DNA from: Clostridiales bacterium
GTDB lineage: Bacteria > Bacillota > Clostridia > Christensenellales > JAISNN01
Assembly (NCBI GenBank): GCA_031289755.1
Contig: JAITOU010000004.1
Location: forward strand, 1 to 64,000
Direction of reading: 5' to 3'
Length of the DNA stretch: 64,000 bases
The position numbers and the translations under genes were made by a program. The notes under the pieces are model-generated. The model was not told the DNA's origin. It saw nothing but the letters and a program-made list of their open reading frames with translations, and did no database searches. Position 1 is the first letter of the stretch. Every line of letters begins with the position of its first letter. Below, in pieces: positions 52,001 through 60,126 of this stretch.

Positions 52001-54172
52001 ATTTTGCGTGTCCAACGCGTCTATCAAGCCCTTTAAGCGCAATATATTCTCTCCGTCTTCCGCGCTTATCACGCCGTCCAAGGAAATTATTCCGCCGCCT
52101 TCCAAAAGCTTAAAGATATATTTGACAAGCCCGTCCAAAGGTAGCTTATACGTTCCCTGCCCGAAGAAGTAATTGCCGTAGAGAATGTATATATATTCTC
52201 TGTAACCCGAAATGTCGATACCCAAAAGGCTCTCTAAGCTTATGAGCATATCGAACATCGCGTCTGCGGTTAGCGGTCGGTCTAAGTTGTTGACGAGAGT
52301 CGTAAAGGCTATTATGACGGCGCGTGTGTTTTCGTCCAAAAACGACAAATCTATTCCCGAATTGATTTTGCCCGTCAATAGCCCTTCGGTATAATTCAAA
52401 AATTCTTTGAGCGTCATTTTGCCCAATTCAAGCGGATACTCGTCGTAATATTTCATTCCGTAAAGCTGAATTATATAGTCCTTAAAAGCTTCCGCGTCTA
52501 TATCGACGCCGTACTCGCCCGTGTCCTTTATAAATGCCGTCAGCTCCGCCGCCGTCATCGCGGTGTCGGACGATTTAAGCAAAAAATTTAAAAGCAGGAT
52601 ATATTCGGCACTGCCCGATATCGCCGACGCAATGTCCGCCGATGCCGATATTTGCCTTTTGCCTTCGATAATCTCCGCCGCAAAATCCAAAAAGCTCTTC
52701 ATGCTTATGCGGTTTTCTTGCAGCATACCGTTTTCGAGATAGTAAGTCCCGAAAAGCTGGCTCATTAAGGCAGGGTCGATATTCATGAGCCGCGCCGCGT
52801 CGTCGGACGTCATTTCACGCGCTACCGTCGTCGGGTACGACAGGACGTCCTTGACCATTTTCTCGCCCGACTCGTTGTAATATCTAAGGAGCATTTCGGT
52901 CAGTCTTATTTGTTTATCATAATCCGCTTGGCTTTGAGCCTTAGGCAGGGTCATGTAGACCTGAACGCTCGGACCGAAGGTCGTTACGACGTCGTTCGGT
53001 ATTCTTTTTTTGTTTTCTTCCAAAAATTCATATTTTAACTGCGATTGCAGGACAAAGCACCCGGCTACGATGACAAGCATGACCAACGGTACGATTTTTT
53101 TTGTCTTATTCAAAAACTTTACATAAGTGCCTTTATTTGTCTTGGGTTTTTTGGACCTGAATAATTTTAAAGGCTCGAATTTGAATTTTTCGATAGACTT
53201 ATTTAAAAGCACGATAAGTCCCGGCATCAACAGAAAGACCGTCAGTACGCTTATTACAAGAGCTTTTATCATGACGACGCCTATATCCGCGCCTATTTTA
53301 AAGGTCATAAATACTATGGCAAAAAGCGAAGCTATCGTCGTCAGCGAGCTTGCCGAAACGACCGAGAACGACTTTTTGAGAGCCTTAGCCATAGCGATTT
53401 TTGCATTCGGCTCATGCTCCTTGATTTCCTTATAATTGTGCATTGTCACGATAGAATAATCCATGGCGAGAGCCATTTGAAGTATCGCCGCGATAGATTT
53501 GACTATGTAAGAAATTTCTCCGAGAAACATATTCGAGCCGAGATTGATAAGGACCGATATGCCTATGACCGCGCCTATGATTATCGGTTCTAACAGCGAC
53601 TTCGACGTAAAAATCAAGACCGCCGCGACAATAATTATGGCTAAGATAAACATGATTGTCATTTCGCCCGATATGCGGTTTTTCAAATCCAGATTGCTGA
53701 CCGCCTGTCCGTTGAGCGCAATGTCATAGAGCTTAAATTCTTCCTTTAAATCGGCTATCAGCCCTTCGGCGTTAGCCGAATAATCGTCGCCGTCAATGAC
53801 GATTTTAAAGAGCGCGTCGCCTACGCCGTTGCCGTCGGTATCATAAAAATACGACGGGTCGTTAAAAAATGTCACCATAACGGCATTGTCTAAGGCTTCT
53901 ATGCGCTTTTTGAGCGACAAGGCTTCTTCGACCGTCACCGTCCGTATCATTATCTCCGCTTGTCCCGAAAGCCCGAATTCTTCTTCCATTATGTCTATCG
54001 CGGCACGCGTATCGGAGTCATCAGGCAGATATCCGGCAAGATTATAGTTGATATTGACGCGGCTCATCGCCCATACGGAGAAAGCCGCCATAAAAATATA
54101 TAAGGCTATTATTACAAACCTGCTCTTGATAATAAAATTGGGGACTAACGTCCTTTCACGATTTCTTGACAT
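49076..54172 (-). CDS. Giant MMPL/RND-family transporter
   Basis: A 1698-residue MMPL exporter. An N-terminal membrane helix (about 15-35) leads to a small periplasmic-type loop, then the first five-helix MMPL block (about 172-325, with the D-Y-S motif in M-A-L-A-M-D-Y-S-I) and a helix near 362-376. A huge extracytoplasmic insert (about 382-1519) follows, then the second MMPL block (about 1520-1675, with A-T-I-D-Y-G-I). The insert consists of about ten related helical repeats with L-Y-G-x-Y-like cores. The start at 54172 (M-S-R-N-R) has GGAG upstream; a further 16 codons are open. Divergent from a TetR gene. Substrate probably lipid or hydrophobic. Confidence 0.92.
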   Translation of the reverse strand: MSRNRERTLVPNFIIKSRFVIIALYIFMAAFSVWAMSRVNINYNLAGYLPDDSDTRAAIDIMEEEFGLSGQAEIMIRTVTVEEALSLKKRIEALDNAVMVTFFNDPSYFYDTDGNGVGDALFKIVIDGDDYSANAEGLIADLKEEFKLYDIALNGQAVSNLDLKNRISGEMTIMFILAIIIVAAVLIFTSKSLLEPIIIGAVIGISVLINLGSNMFLGEISYIVKSIAAILQMALAMDYSIVTMHNYKEIKEHEPNAKIAMAKALKKSFSVVSASSLTTIASLFAIVFMTFKIGADIGVVMIKALVISVLTVFLLMPGLIVLLNKSIEKFKFEPLKLFRSKKPKTNKGTYVKFLNKTKKIVPLVMLVIVAGCFVLQSQLKYEFLEENKKRIPNDVVTTFGPSVQVYMTLPKAQSQADYDKQIRLTEMLLRYYNESGEKMVKDVLSYPTTVAREMTSDDAARLMNIDPALMSQLFGTYYLENGMLQENRISMKSFLDFAAEIIEGKRQISASADIASAISGSAEYILLLNFLLKSSDTAMTAAELTAFIKDTGEYGVDIDAEAFKDYIIQLYGMKYYDEYPLELGKMTLKEFLNYTEGLLTGKINSGIDLSFLDENTRAVIIAFTTLVNNLDRPLTADAMFDMLISLESLLGIDISGYREYIYILYGNYFFGQGTYKLPLDGLVKYIFKLLEGGGIISLDGVISAEDGENILRLKGLIDALDTQNSAEDFFEAMARLAYLAPGLDISELYIRQLYGNYLYKNNGAALPLMSVEEFILYADGIASSEFADLIEDSLKSQLSLVKYFMSEALPTYTDAVQFFDLLNSQAAKDIVGDVTLTQTHINIIYALYTEKYNLYDGTSGVYADFDIAARVEGLYINTATFIDFLAEKAPILLGIDASDINLLKLFGSTSTYYTYGEMSAYLNGIFALASILFVNLRNIELDEPTTLLLYKLYHFEKNPAFNYNPTTAIPTHTLMSASAPAADVIAFTARLLNGDPSKGYYDSSIYNATVASYIEDASYVDTLIGISEAYAAYTDGQGYSYTDITDILQGISEKVGMTTAIDVGLSEQVYIMYDTEYRPNGISSGEYKIQGREFISYLADIIGADEGFLGAAIAGVLNGGGMDAHQAERLLRAFTGEISLDYSETAELLTGIMSASAFDADLIKQAYILYFIQESPSEAAFLEGVMSLTEFGAYMQSVTDESDAEYIKLISDFLGSDAAALNGAFGMLETVGIKKDLAMSAADLTGFIAELTAASGVNGVAFSAEETKTVYIMYAIRNGLVPVSVSRNALKYTISEMLLYMQALSDDASDTYSALISRIAADAFATIADDGSGDTLYTPNLFVLLSAINDFHSVYVSARTYDYERLSAVISGCLDTVSGELTALTDGAGLTLDASLIEQVYVKYFVDYGRFEALPIRVSEIIDFTLSLTERPLISDFISDEHTETLTAYKEQLAIGEKMFNGENFSRMIFVLNVKDGSPEGFAFVDTMRNIAAIVYGDEEIYLAGNLVGLKDIGTAFEFDIMLTTVISILFILLVVMLTYRSLLLPFIIMLVIQSSVWISFSVNTLTGSPMFFMAYIIASCIQMGATIDYGIILSSNYIEQRKTKPKLEALSAALKSAIGPIMTSGLVLIIAGITIGTISTSVAVSSIGNLLWRGTLVSLITVLAVLPQILLLTDKYIEKTTLKARFFKNKALQSGEK

Positions 54173-54264
54173 ATACCGCAATCTCCGATATTTTATGCGT
54201 ACAAACCAAATTGTCGCCATATCTAATCTGTAACGCTATTTTATTTATTTTTATATCTAAATAG

Positions 54265-54294
54265 ATTATATACCAAACCTGATTTGTTTGTCAA
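54265..54294 (-). promoter_or_regulatory. MMPL promoter with candidate TetR operator
   Basis: TTGACA (54294-54289) and TATAAT (54270-54265), 18-bp spacer, minus strand. The spacer holds CAAAC-N7-GTTTG, a likely half-site pair for the divergent TetR protein. Confidence 0.75.
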
Positions 54295-54469
54295 TTGATT
54301 TATAGGAATAAATTTTTTTAAATTATCTTGACTTTACAGAATAGCGGAGACAGCGCAGGCACGCGCCCGCAAACAACTCCTATAATGTATTTGAAAAAAC
54401 CACTTGCAAAGCAAAAACACTTAAAAGCCTCTCAAAATACACTTTCGTACATTTTATTCTCAAACTCAC

Positions 54470-54498
54470 TTTACAGCCGCAAATATTTATGGTATTAT
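54470..54498 (+). promoter_or_regulatory. tetR promoter, leaderless
   Basis: TTTACA (54470-54475) and TATTAT (54493-54498) with a 17-bp spacer. Only 6 nt separate the -10 from the ATG at 54505, so the transcript should start at or beside the start codon. Confidence 0.7.
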
Positions 54499-54504
54499 AT
54501 ATAT

Positions 54505-55089
54505 ATGGAAAAAACAAAAGGCAAAAAGCGTTTAAGCACACATTTACAAATTCTTCATGTATCAAAAAACCTTTTCGAGCAAAACGGCGTATCTAATACC
54601 ACCATCGACGACATCGCCGCCGATTCGGGCATAGCGCGGTCGACCTTCTTTACACACTTTGCTTCGCTTGACGAGCTGTATGCAGAGCTTGCCGACAGAG
54701 AAGCCGAAGACCTGTTGGAGACGATAAACGCCTTGCAGGAGAGCGATTTGCCGCCGGATAAGCTGTTAAAGGGGTTATTTTCTAAGCTTGTGGACGACAC
54801 GACAAAATACCCGAAAACCTTTGTGGAGCTTTTGATAAAGGGTCTGCTTTTCAAAAAAGCCCCTATTCAATACTTTATCAAGCTCGAAGAAGTAATTTCG
54901 GCTCATCTCGTCTACGCACATCCGCCGCTTAACGACAACTTGACTATCCACGAGATGTATGCGACGCTGACCGGCTTGTATTTCGGGCTGATTTATTGCA
55001 ATCTCCTGCGCGGAGAAAATATAAGCGATATTCAGGCAATCAAAAACTGTATAAACAAATACATCGATTCTCTTGATATAAAAAAATAA
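54505..55089 (+). CDS. TetR-family regulator
   Basis: A 194-residue TetR-type regulator. The helix-turn-helix is clear: R-L-S-T-H-L-Q-I-L-H-V-S-K-N-L-F, then N-T-T-I-D-D-I-A-A-D-S-G-I-A-R-S-T-F-F-T-H-F. The remaining ~140 residues form a ligand-binding domain. The start at 54505 lacks any Shine-Dalgarno and matches the expected transcription start; 59 further open codons upstream cross the promoter and are rejected. It diverges from the MMPL gene and probably represses it. A terminator follows. Confidence 0.9.
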   Translation: MEKTKGKKRLSTHLQILHVSKNLFEQNGVSNTTIDDIAADSGIARSTFFTHFASLDELYAELADREAEDLLETINALQESDLPPDKLLKGLFSKLVDDTTKYPKTFVELLIKGLLFKKAPIQYFIKLEEVISAHLVYAHPPLNDNLTIHEMYATLTGLYFGLIYCNLLRGENISDIQAIKNCINKYIDSLDIKK

Positions 55090-55099
55090 ACCGAACGTC

Positions 55100-55146
55100 A
55101 AAACCGAAAACCCTTTCTATCAGGAGAGCGGCTTTTCGGTTTTTTC
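55100..55146 (+). terminator. Terminator after tetR
   Basis: AAAACCGAAAA (55100-55110) pairs with TTTTCGGTTTT (55133-55143), ending in a T run, 10 bp past the stop. Confidence 0.88.
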
Positions 55147-55162
55147 ATCAATAGACTTGTAT

Positions 55163-55297
55163 CCTAACTTAGACGGCGGTATCTATTTCGTCTTTTAGGA
55201 TTATACATCGTTGCATTTTCCTAATGTAGCGATGCTACGCGTCGTCAAATGCGCCTTGTCTAACCCAAAAATCCAAAAAATCTCCGCCTAAGTTAGG
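55163..55297 (+). promoter_or_regulatory. Structured element before the aminotransferase operon
   Basis: A 135-bp segment closed by a perfect 10-bp inverted repeat (CCTAACTTAG 55163-55172 / CTAAGTTAGG 55288-55297). Inside are GTAGC-GAT-GCTAC (55226-55238) and GCATTT / AAATGC arms, so it can fold as nested stems. It ends 26 bp before the ribosome site of the operon. It could be a leader RNA or a small palindromic mobile element. Confidence 0.5.
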
Positions 55298-55337
55298 CTG
55301 CAAATCTAATTTAAAAAACAATAAGGAGTAAAACAAT

Positions 55338-56837
55338 ATGAGCAACGGTTATTCGATAAGCAAATGGGAAGACGCCGCCGCTATCAATGCGGAGCTGAAA
55401 AATCTCACAAGCCAACCGATATGGTGCATATCCGACGAAGCCTTGAAGGATATTTTGGACAACTACTACGGCAAAAAATGCCAAAAATCAAAAGCCCTGT
55501 ACGACGAGGCTAAGCAATACATTCCCAACGGCGTACAGCACAATCTCGCCTTTAACTATCCGTTCCCCCTTTGCTTTGAAAAAGCCGAAGGCGCGTACCT
55601 TTACGATGCGGACGGCAACAAATACATCGATTTTTTGCAAGCGGGCGGCCCTACTATCTTAGGCTCGAATTACCCGGCCGTCAGACGCGAAGTCGAGAAG
55701 CTTTTAAATACCTGCGGCCCCGTCACGGGACTGTTTCACGAAGCGGAGCTTTTGCTGGCGCGTGAAATCAACCGCCATATGCCGGCGGTCGAGATGTTCC
55801 GTATGCTCGGCTCGGGTACGGAAGCCGTCATGGCGGGCGTCCGCGCCGCACGCCTTTATACCAAGAAAAAGAACGTCGTCAAGGTCGGCGGCGCATATCA
55901 CGGCTGGTCCGACCACATGGTCTACGGACAAAAAGTCCCCGGTTCGGGCAGACTCGAATCTCACGGCATACCGGTGCGCACCACGTCTTTAACACGCGAA
56001 GTACCGCCGAACAATCTCAAAGCTCTCGAACACGCTTTGATGTTTAATCTCGTAAGGGGCGGTACGGCGTGCGTCATCGTCGAGCCGATAGGACCGGAGA
56101 GCGGCACGCGTCCCGTGGACTTCGATTACAATAAGGGCGTCCGCGAGCTTTGCGACAAATACAAATGCCTGCTCGTCTTTGACGAAGTAGTGACGGGCTT
56201 CCGCATCGGCTTAGGCGGCGCGCAGGGTTACTTCGGCGTCAAGCCCGACCTTACAATCTTCGGCAAGATTATCGCAGGGGGCTATCCTGCGGCAGGCGGC
56301 ATAGGCGGTTCGAGAGAGATAATAAGCAAAACTCTCGCGGCGGGACTTCAAAGCGGAAGCAAAAAAGCATATATCGGCGGCACGCTTGCCGCAAATCCGC
56401 TGTCGTCTCTCGCAGGTTATTACACAATCAAGGAGATAGAGCGCACAAACGCCTGCGAAAAAGCCGGTATTGCCGGAGACAATTTGGCGTCGGGTATCAA
56501 AGCCCTTATCAAAAAATACGAATTGCCTTTTGTCTGCTTCAATCAAGGCTCTATCATTCATCTCGAATGCTCCGGCGCAATGGCTTTCGACGTTTCTTCG
56601 CCTGTCAAAATCGCTTCGCTGCTCAAACTCTTAAAAAACAAGGACAACGTAATGCAGAGAAAGACGGCTATGGAGAGAATGGGCGCGGCATACATGGCTA
56701 ACGGCATCGTCACCTTAGCGGGAAGCCGCCTTTATACGTCTATGGCCGACACCGAAGAAGTAGTACAGGAAGCACTCGCAAAATTTGACAACGTATTCAA
56801 AACCGTTATCAAGGGCGCGGAAATGACCGAAAGATAA
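55338..56837 (+). CDS. Class III PLP aminotransferase/aminomutase (HemL-like)
   Basis: A 499-residue PLP enzyme of class III, closest by pattern to glutamate-1-semialdehyde aminomutase. It has L-G-S-G-T-E-A-V-M-A-G-V-R-A-A-R (158-172), Y-H-G-W-S-D (187-192), F-D-E-V-V-T-G-F-R (281-289) and the PLP lysine K310 in F-G-K-I-I-A-G-G-Y-P. An extra ~50 residues at the N-terminus are not typical of HemL. No haem genes are nearby, so a true HemL role is unlikely; a kinase and an aldolase follow, pointing to catabolism of an amino or keto sugar-like compound. AAGGAG precedes the ATG. Confidence 0.88.
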   Translation: MSNGYSISKWEDAAAINAELKNLTSQPIWCISDEALKDILDNYYGKKCQKSKALYDEAKQYIPNGVQHNLAFNYPFPLCFEKAEGAYLYDADGNKYIDFLQAGGPTILGSNYPAVRREVEKLLNTCGPVTGLFHEAELLLAREINRHMPAVEMFRMLGSGTEAVMAGVRAARLYTKKKNVVKVGGAYHGWSDHMVYGQKVPGSGRLESHGIPVRTTSLTREVPPNNLKALEHALMFNLVRGGTACVIVEPIGPESGTRPVDFDYNKGVRELCDKYKCLLVFDEVVTGFRIGLGGAQGYFGVKPDLTIFGKIIAGGYPAAGGIGGSREIISKTLAAGLQSGSKKAYIGGTLAANPLSSLAGYYTIKEIERTNACEKAGIAGDNLASGIKALIKKYELPFVCFNQGSIIHLECSGAMAFDVSSPVKIASLLKLLKNKDNVMQRKTAMERMGAAYMANGIVTLAGSRLYTSMADTEEVVQEALAKFDNVFKTVIKGAEMTER

Positions 56838-56894
56838 ATCGCTTATAAACCGATACGGTAACGGCGTATAGGTATACGCATTATAGGGATTATT

Positions 56895-58424
56895 ATGAAA
56901 GACTCACAATATATTATTGCCCACGATATGGGTACAAGCTCGGACAAAGCCGTTTTGATAGATTTTAACGGAAGGATAGTAGCGTCGTCAAAGGAAGATT
57001 ATCCGACCTACTACCCCTTCCCCGCATGGGTGGAACAAAATCCGGAAGATTATTGGAACGCCGTATGCAAAGCGTCAAAAAAGCTTGTCAATGAGAACGG
57101 CATTCCAAAAGAAGCCGTAAAGGGTATAATCTTTTCGACTCAATCGATGGGCGTCATTCCGGTAGACAAAAACGGCACTCCCCTGTACAACAACATTACA
57201 TGGGTGGACGGAAGAGCCGAAAAACAAGCGCACGGTCTGATGAAGAAGCTCGGCGGCAAGACGATTTTTTCGCTCGTCGCCGGCACGCCTATAATGGGCA
57301 AGGACGTCATTGCAAAAATCCAATGGGTCAAGGAAGAACGTCCCGACGTCTACAATCATACAAAATATTTTCTCGACGTCAACGGGTATCTAAAATTCCG
57401 CTGCACCGGAAAAATGGTCGCGGAGCTTTCGGGCGCGTCGTCATACGGACTCGACCTAAAAAAGAAGCAGTGGCTCTCCGCACTCAAACTCGTCGGCACG
57501 GACATGAACCGCCTGCCGCCCCTTGTCAAGAGTACGGATATCGTAGGCGGACTTTTGAGCGAAGCCGCCGACGCTATGGGGCTTGCCGCCGACACGCCGG
57601 TCTTCGGCGGTTCGGACGACGTACAGAGCGCGGCGATAGGCTCGGGAATGAATGCCGACGGCGACATACATATATATCTCGGCACGTCCGCATGGGTATG
57701 CGTATCGTCGCGTGACAAGACGCAGTTTAAGCACGGCGCGGCCGCCATACAGAGCGCAGACCCGTCAATGAATCTCATCGTCGGCATAACCGAAGCGGCA
57801 GGCTCGAACATACAATGGCTGTGCGACCAATTTTTTCGCCGCGAACAAGAAGAGCAAGGTGCGAACATTTACAGCTATATGGACGGCATTATCGAGACAA
57901 TACCGCCCGGCTCGGATTATCTTATCTGTACTCCTTGGATGCTCGGCGAGAGATGTCCCGTCAGCACGACCACGACGAGAGCTACTCTCTACAATATCAA
58001 TCCGGAGCATACGCGCAGTCATCTCATGAGAGCGGTCTACGAAGGCATAGCCTACAATCTCCGCTGGATACTCGAAAATCTCTGTAAGGACTACGGCTTT
58101 AATTCGGAGCATTTCAGAATAATCGGCGGCGGCGCGCTCGACAAGGCGTGGATGCAGATAATCGCCGACGTAACGGGCAAAGAGTTTTCCGTCATCGAAA
58201 ATCCGAGAAACGCAGGCGCGCTCGGCGCGGCGATAACCGCGCTCATCGGTCTGGGCGAAATCAAAGGCTTCGATTCGGCACGCGATTTTGTCAGGGTCAG
58301 TGAAAAATACAAGCCCGACCGCTCAAATAAGGAAATATACGACAAGCTGTTTACAAACTATAAGGAAGTATACGAAGGTCTTAAAAAAGCCTACAAAAAC
58401 ATCAATTCCGAAAGATTTACCTGA
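56895..58424 (+). CDS. FGGY-family carbohydrate kinase
   Basis: A 509-residue kinase with the FGGY fold: N-terminal phosphate loop D-M-G-T-S-S-D-K-A-V-L, the W-V-E-Q-N-P-E-D-Y-W region, substrate-side W-V-D-G-R, and the second ATPase half with G-G-S-D-D-V-Q-S-A-A-I-G, L-G-T-S-A-W-V and I-G-G-G-A-L-D-K-A-W-M-Q. Family members phosphorylate xylulose, ribulose, fuculose, erythritol or AI-2-like compounds; the substrate here is unknown. It lies 57 bp after the aminotransferase and 79 bp before the aldolase. Kinase plus class II aldolase is the normal pair in deoxy-sugar breakdown. Confidence 0.92.
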   Translation: MKDSQYIIAHDMGTSSDKAVLIDFNGRIVASSKEDYPTYYPFPAWVEQNPEDYWNAVCKASKKLVNENGIPKEAVKGIIFSTQSMGVIPVDKNGTPLYNNITWVDGRAEKQAHGLMKKLGGKTIFSLVAGTPIMGKDVIAKIQWVKEERPDVYNHTKYFLDVNGYLKFRCTGKMVAELSGASSYGLDLKKKQWLSALKLVGTDMNRLPPLVKSTDIVGGLLSEAADAMGLAADTPVFGGSDDVQSAAIGSGMNADGDIHIYLGTSAWVCVSSRDKTQFKHGAAAIQSADPSMNLIVGITEAAGSNIQWLCDQFFRREQEEQGANIYSYMDGIIETIPPGSDYLICTPWMLGERCPVSTTTTRATLYNINPEHTRSHLMRAVYEGIAYNLRWILENLCKDYGFNSEHFRIIGGGALDKAWMQIIADVTGKEFSVIENPRNAGALGAAITALIGLGEIKGFDSARDFVRVSEKYKPDRSNKEIYDKLFTNYKEVYEGLKKAYKNINSERFT

Positions 58425-58503
58425 TGTATCGCGGACACCGTTTAATATGACGATTACTTCTTGAAAAACATTTTTTATTTTTAAAGTATAAGGAGCATTT
58501 TAT

Positions 58504-59769
58504 ATGCCGGATATCAAAAGTCTCAACGACGTTTTTAAGCGTCTTTCTTCTCTCGGTCTTGCCGACGGACTGACTATCGGCATAAGGACGGGCGATAACG
58601 CCTTTTCGGCGGTCACGCCGACGGCAAATGCGGCGGATATTACCGAAAAGGATATCATAGCCGTGACGCTCTCCGATTCCCTGCCCGACAACAAAGGCGC
58701 GTTAAGCATCTTAAAGACGGTGTATTCCTTAAAGCCCGAAGCCGCCGCCGTCATCACGGCGTCGCCGATATACCTGTCGGCTCTGTCCGAATGCGCTATC
58801 ACTATACCGCCCATTCTCGACGACTTCGCACAGATAATAGGACCGACCTTAAAGACCGCCGAAGATACTTCAAAAATCCTTGCGGCGTTAAAGGGCCGCA
58901 ACGGCTGTATGCTCAAAGGCAGCGGCGTAATAGTCTGCGGCTCGTCGCTCACCGAAGCGGTCACCGCTCTCATCGTAGCGGAGAAAGCCGCCAAAACCTA
59001 TGTCTTGTCGGGCTTTTTGTCTAAGCCCGCACCACTGCCGCTTTGGGAAGCCGTCCTTATGAATTTTATCTACAAGAAAAAATACAGCAAAACCGAAGAA
59101 AAAGCCAAAGCAGCTCCCGCCGCCGAGCCGACCGTCCTGACCGAAACCCAACCGCGCACTCTTCTCGCCGAATACGGACGCCGTTTGGTCAAAGAAAATC
59201 TCGTGCAAGGCACATGGGGCAATATCTCCGTCCGCTTAGACGAAAAGCGAATGCTTGTCACTCCGAGCGGAATGGACTATATGAATCTCTCTCCGTCCGA
59301 CATGGTAGAGGTCAATATCGAAACTCTCGAATACACGGGTCCGTTAAAGCCGACAAGCGAAAGAAAGCTCCATGCGGCGATATACAGAGCGCGCCCCGAA
59401 ATCGGCGCGGTCATACACACCCACTCCGAATATTGCAGCATAGCCGCCGCCGCACGCGCCGAATTGCCGTCAACGCCCGAAACGGTAGCCGTCATCGGCG
59501 AAACCCTGCGCTGCGCCGCCTACGGACTGCCCGGCACAAAAAAAATGACATCGGCGACAATAGCGGCATTAGCTAACCGCAACGGCTGCTATCTCGCCAA
59601 CCACGGCGCGGTCGTATCTGCGGCTACACTCGAATCCGCATTCGACGCCTGCAAAGCTCTCGAGCTTGCCACAAAAGAATATATCGAAGTCTCCGTCGTC
59701 AAAAAATCCGACGGCAAAGCCGATATTTTTTCCGACGAATTGGCAATCGGGTTGTTTAAAAATATTTAA
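58504..59769 (+). CDS. Two-domain class II aldolase
   Basis: A 421-residue protein made of two class II aldolase/adducin domains. The C-terminal domain (about 213-400) is intact: G-T-W-G-N-I-S-V-R, S-G, E286, the zinc pair H305-T-H307 and H367 in A-N-H-G. The N-terminal domain (about 1-172) has the same layout but lost every ligand: the H-x-H site reads T-A-S-P (85-88) and the A-N-H-G site reads K-G-S-G (138-141). A Lys/Ala-rich linker (190-210) joins them. It should cleave the phosphorylated product of the upstream kinase. AAGGAG precedes the ATG. Confidence 0.9.
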   Translation: MPDIKSLNDVFKRLSSLGLADGLTIGIRTGDNAFSAVTPTANAADITEKDIIAVTLSDSLPDNKGALSILKTVYSLKPEAAAVITASPIYLSALSECAITIPPILDDFAQIIGPTLKTAEDTSKILAALKGRNGCMLKGSGVIVCGSSLTEAVTALIVAEKAAKTYVLSGFLSKPAPLPLWEAVLMNFIYKKKYSKTEEKAKAAPAAEPTVLTETQPRTLLAEYGRRLVKENLVQGTWGNISVRLDEKRMLVTPSGMDYMNLSPSDMVEVNIETLEYTGPLKPTSERKLHAAIYRARPEIGAVIHTHSEYCSIAAAARAELPSTPETVAVIGETLRCAAYGLPGTKKMTSATIAALANRNGCYLANHGAVVSAATLESAFDACKALELATKEYIEVSVVKKSDGKADIFSDELAIGLFKNI

Positions 59770-59792
59770 GCCATTAGGAATACGGAAATAAT

Positions 59793-60035
59793 ATGAAATT
59801 ACAAGAGGCGGTGGCAATCAGATTGACGGAATTGTTAGTCAAAAAAAATATGACCCGCTATTCACTATGCCGAAAGATAGCCATGAACGAGTCTACCGTC
59901 TACAATATAATCAACGGCCGCTGCAAAAGCATAAATATGTCGACTCTTTTTTTGATTGCACACGGTCTTGACATCACTCCGTGCGAATTTCTCGACAACG
60001 CAATCTTTGACAAGGACAAAATCGAAATCGACTAA
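59793..60035 (+). CDS. XRE-family DNA-binding protein
   Basis: An 80-residue Cro/CI-type regulator, nearly all of it the helix-turn-helix domain: R-L-T-E-L-L-V-K-K-N-M-T-R-Y-S-L-C-R-K, N-E-S-T-V-Y-N-I-I-N-G-R and N-M-S-T-L-F-L-I-A-H-G-L-D-I-T-P-C-E-F-L. It starts 23 bp after the aldolase gene and so probably belongs to that operon; it may control the operon or the adjacent ATPase D gene. The hairpin at 60127-60165 follows. Confidence 0.88.
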   Translation: MKLQEAVAIRLTELLVKKNMTRYSLCRKIAMNESTVYNIINGRCKSINMSTLFLIAHGLDITPCEFLDNAIFDKDKIEID

Positions 60036-60126
60036 GGCTTAAAAAGTTTTAAAAGCCGGTATCTCAAAAAGATTTTGATTTTTTAAAAGAGAATAAATCC
60101 GATAAAAAACTATCCGAATGAAAAAA

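Larger units (their letters stand above)
54173..54504. other. Divergent MMPL / TetR control region
   Basis: 332 bp with back-to-back promoters: the MMPL promoter at 54265-54294 and the tetR promoter at 54470-54498. A short inverted repeat (CAAAC 54274-54278 / GTTTG 54286-54290) lies within the MMPL promoter spacer. The middle has no recognised feature. Confidence 0.65.

Noticed and set aside
54328-54504. N-terminal extension of the TetR gene
   Set aside because: The extra 59 codons cover a good promoter and show no TetR similarity; the family N-terminus starts at 54505.
55338-56837. Calling the PLP enzyme a true HemL for haem synthesis
   Set aside because: There are extra N-terminal residues, no haem genes nearby, and an operon with a sugar kinase and an aldolase.
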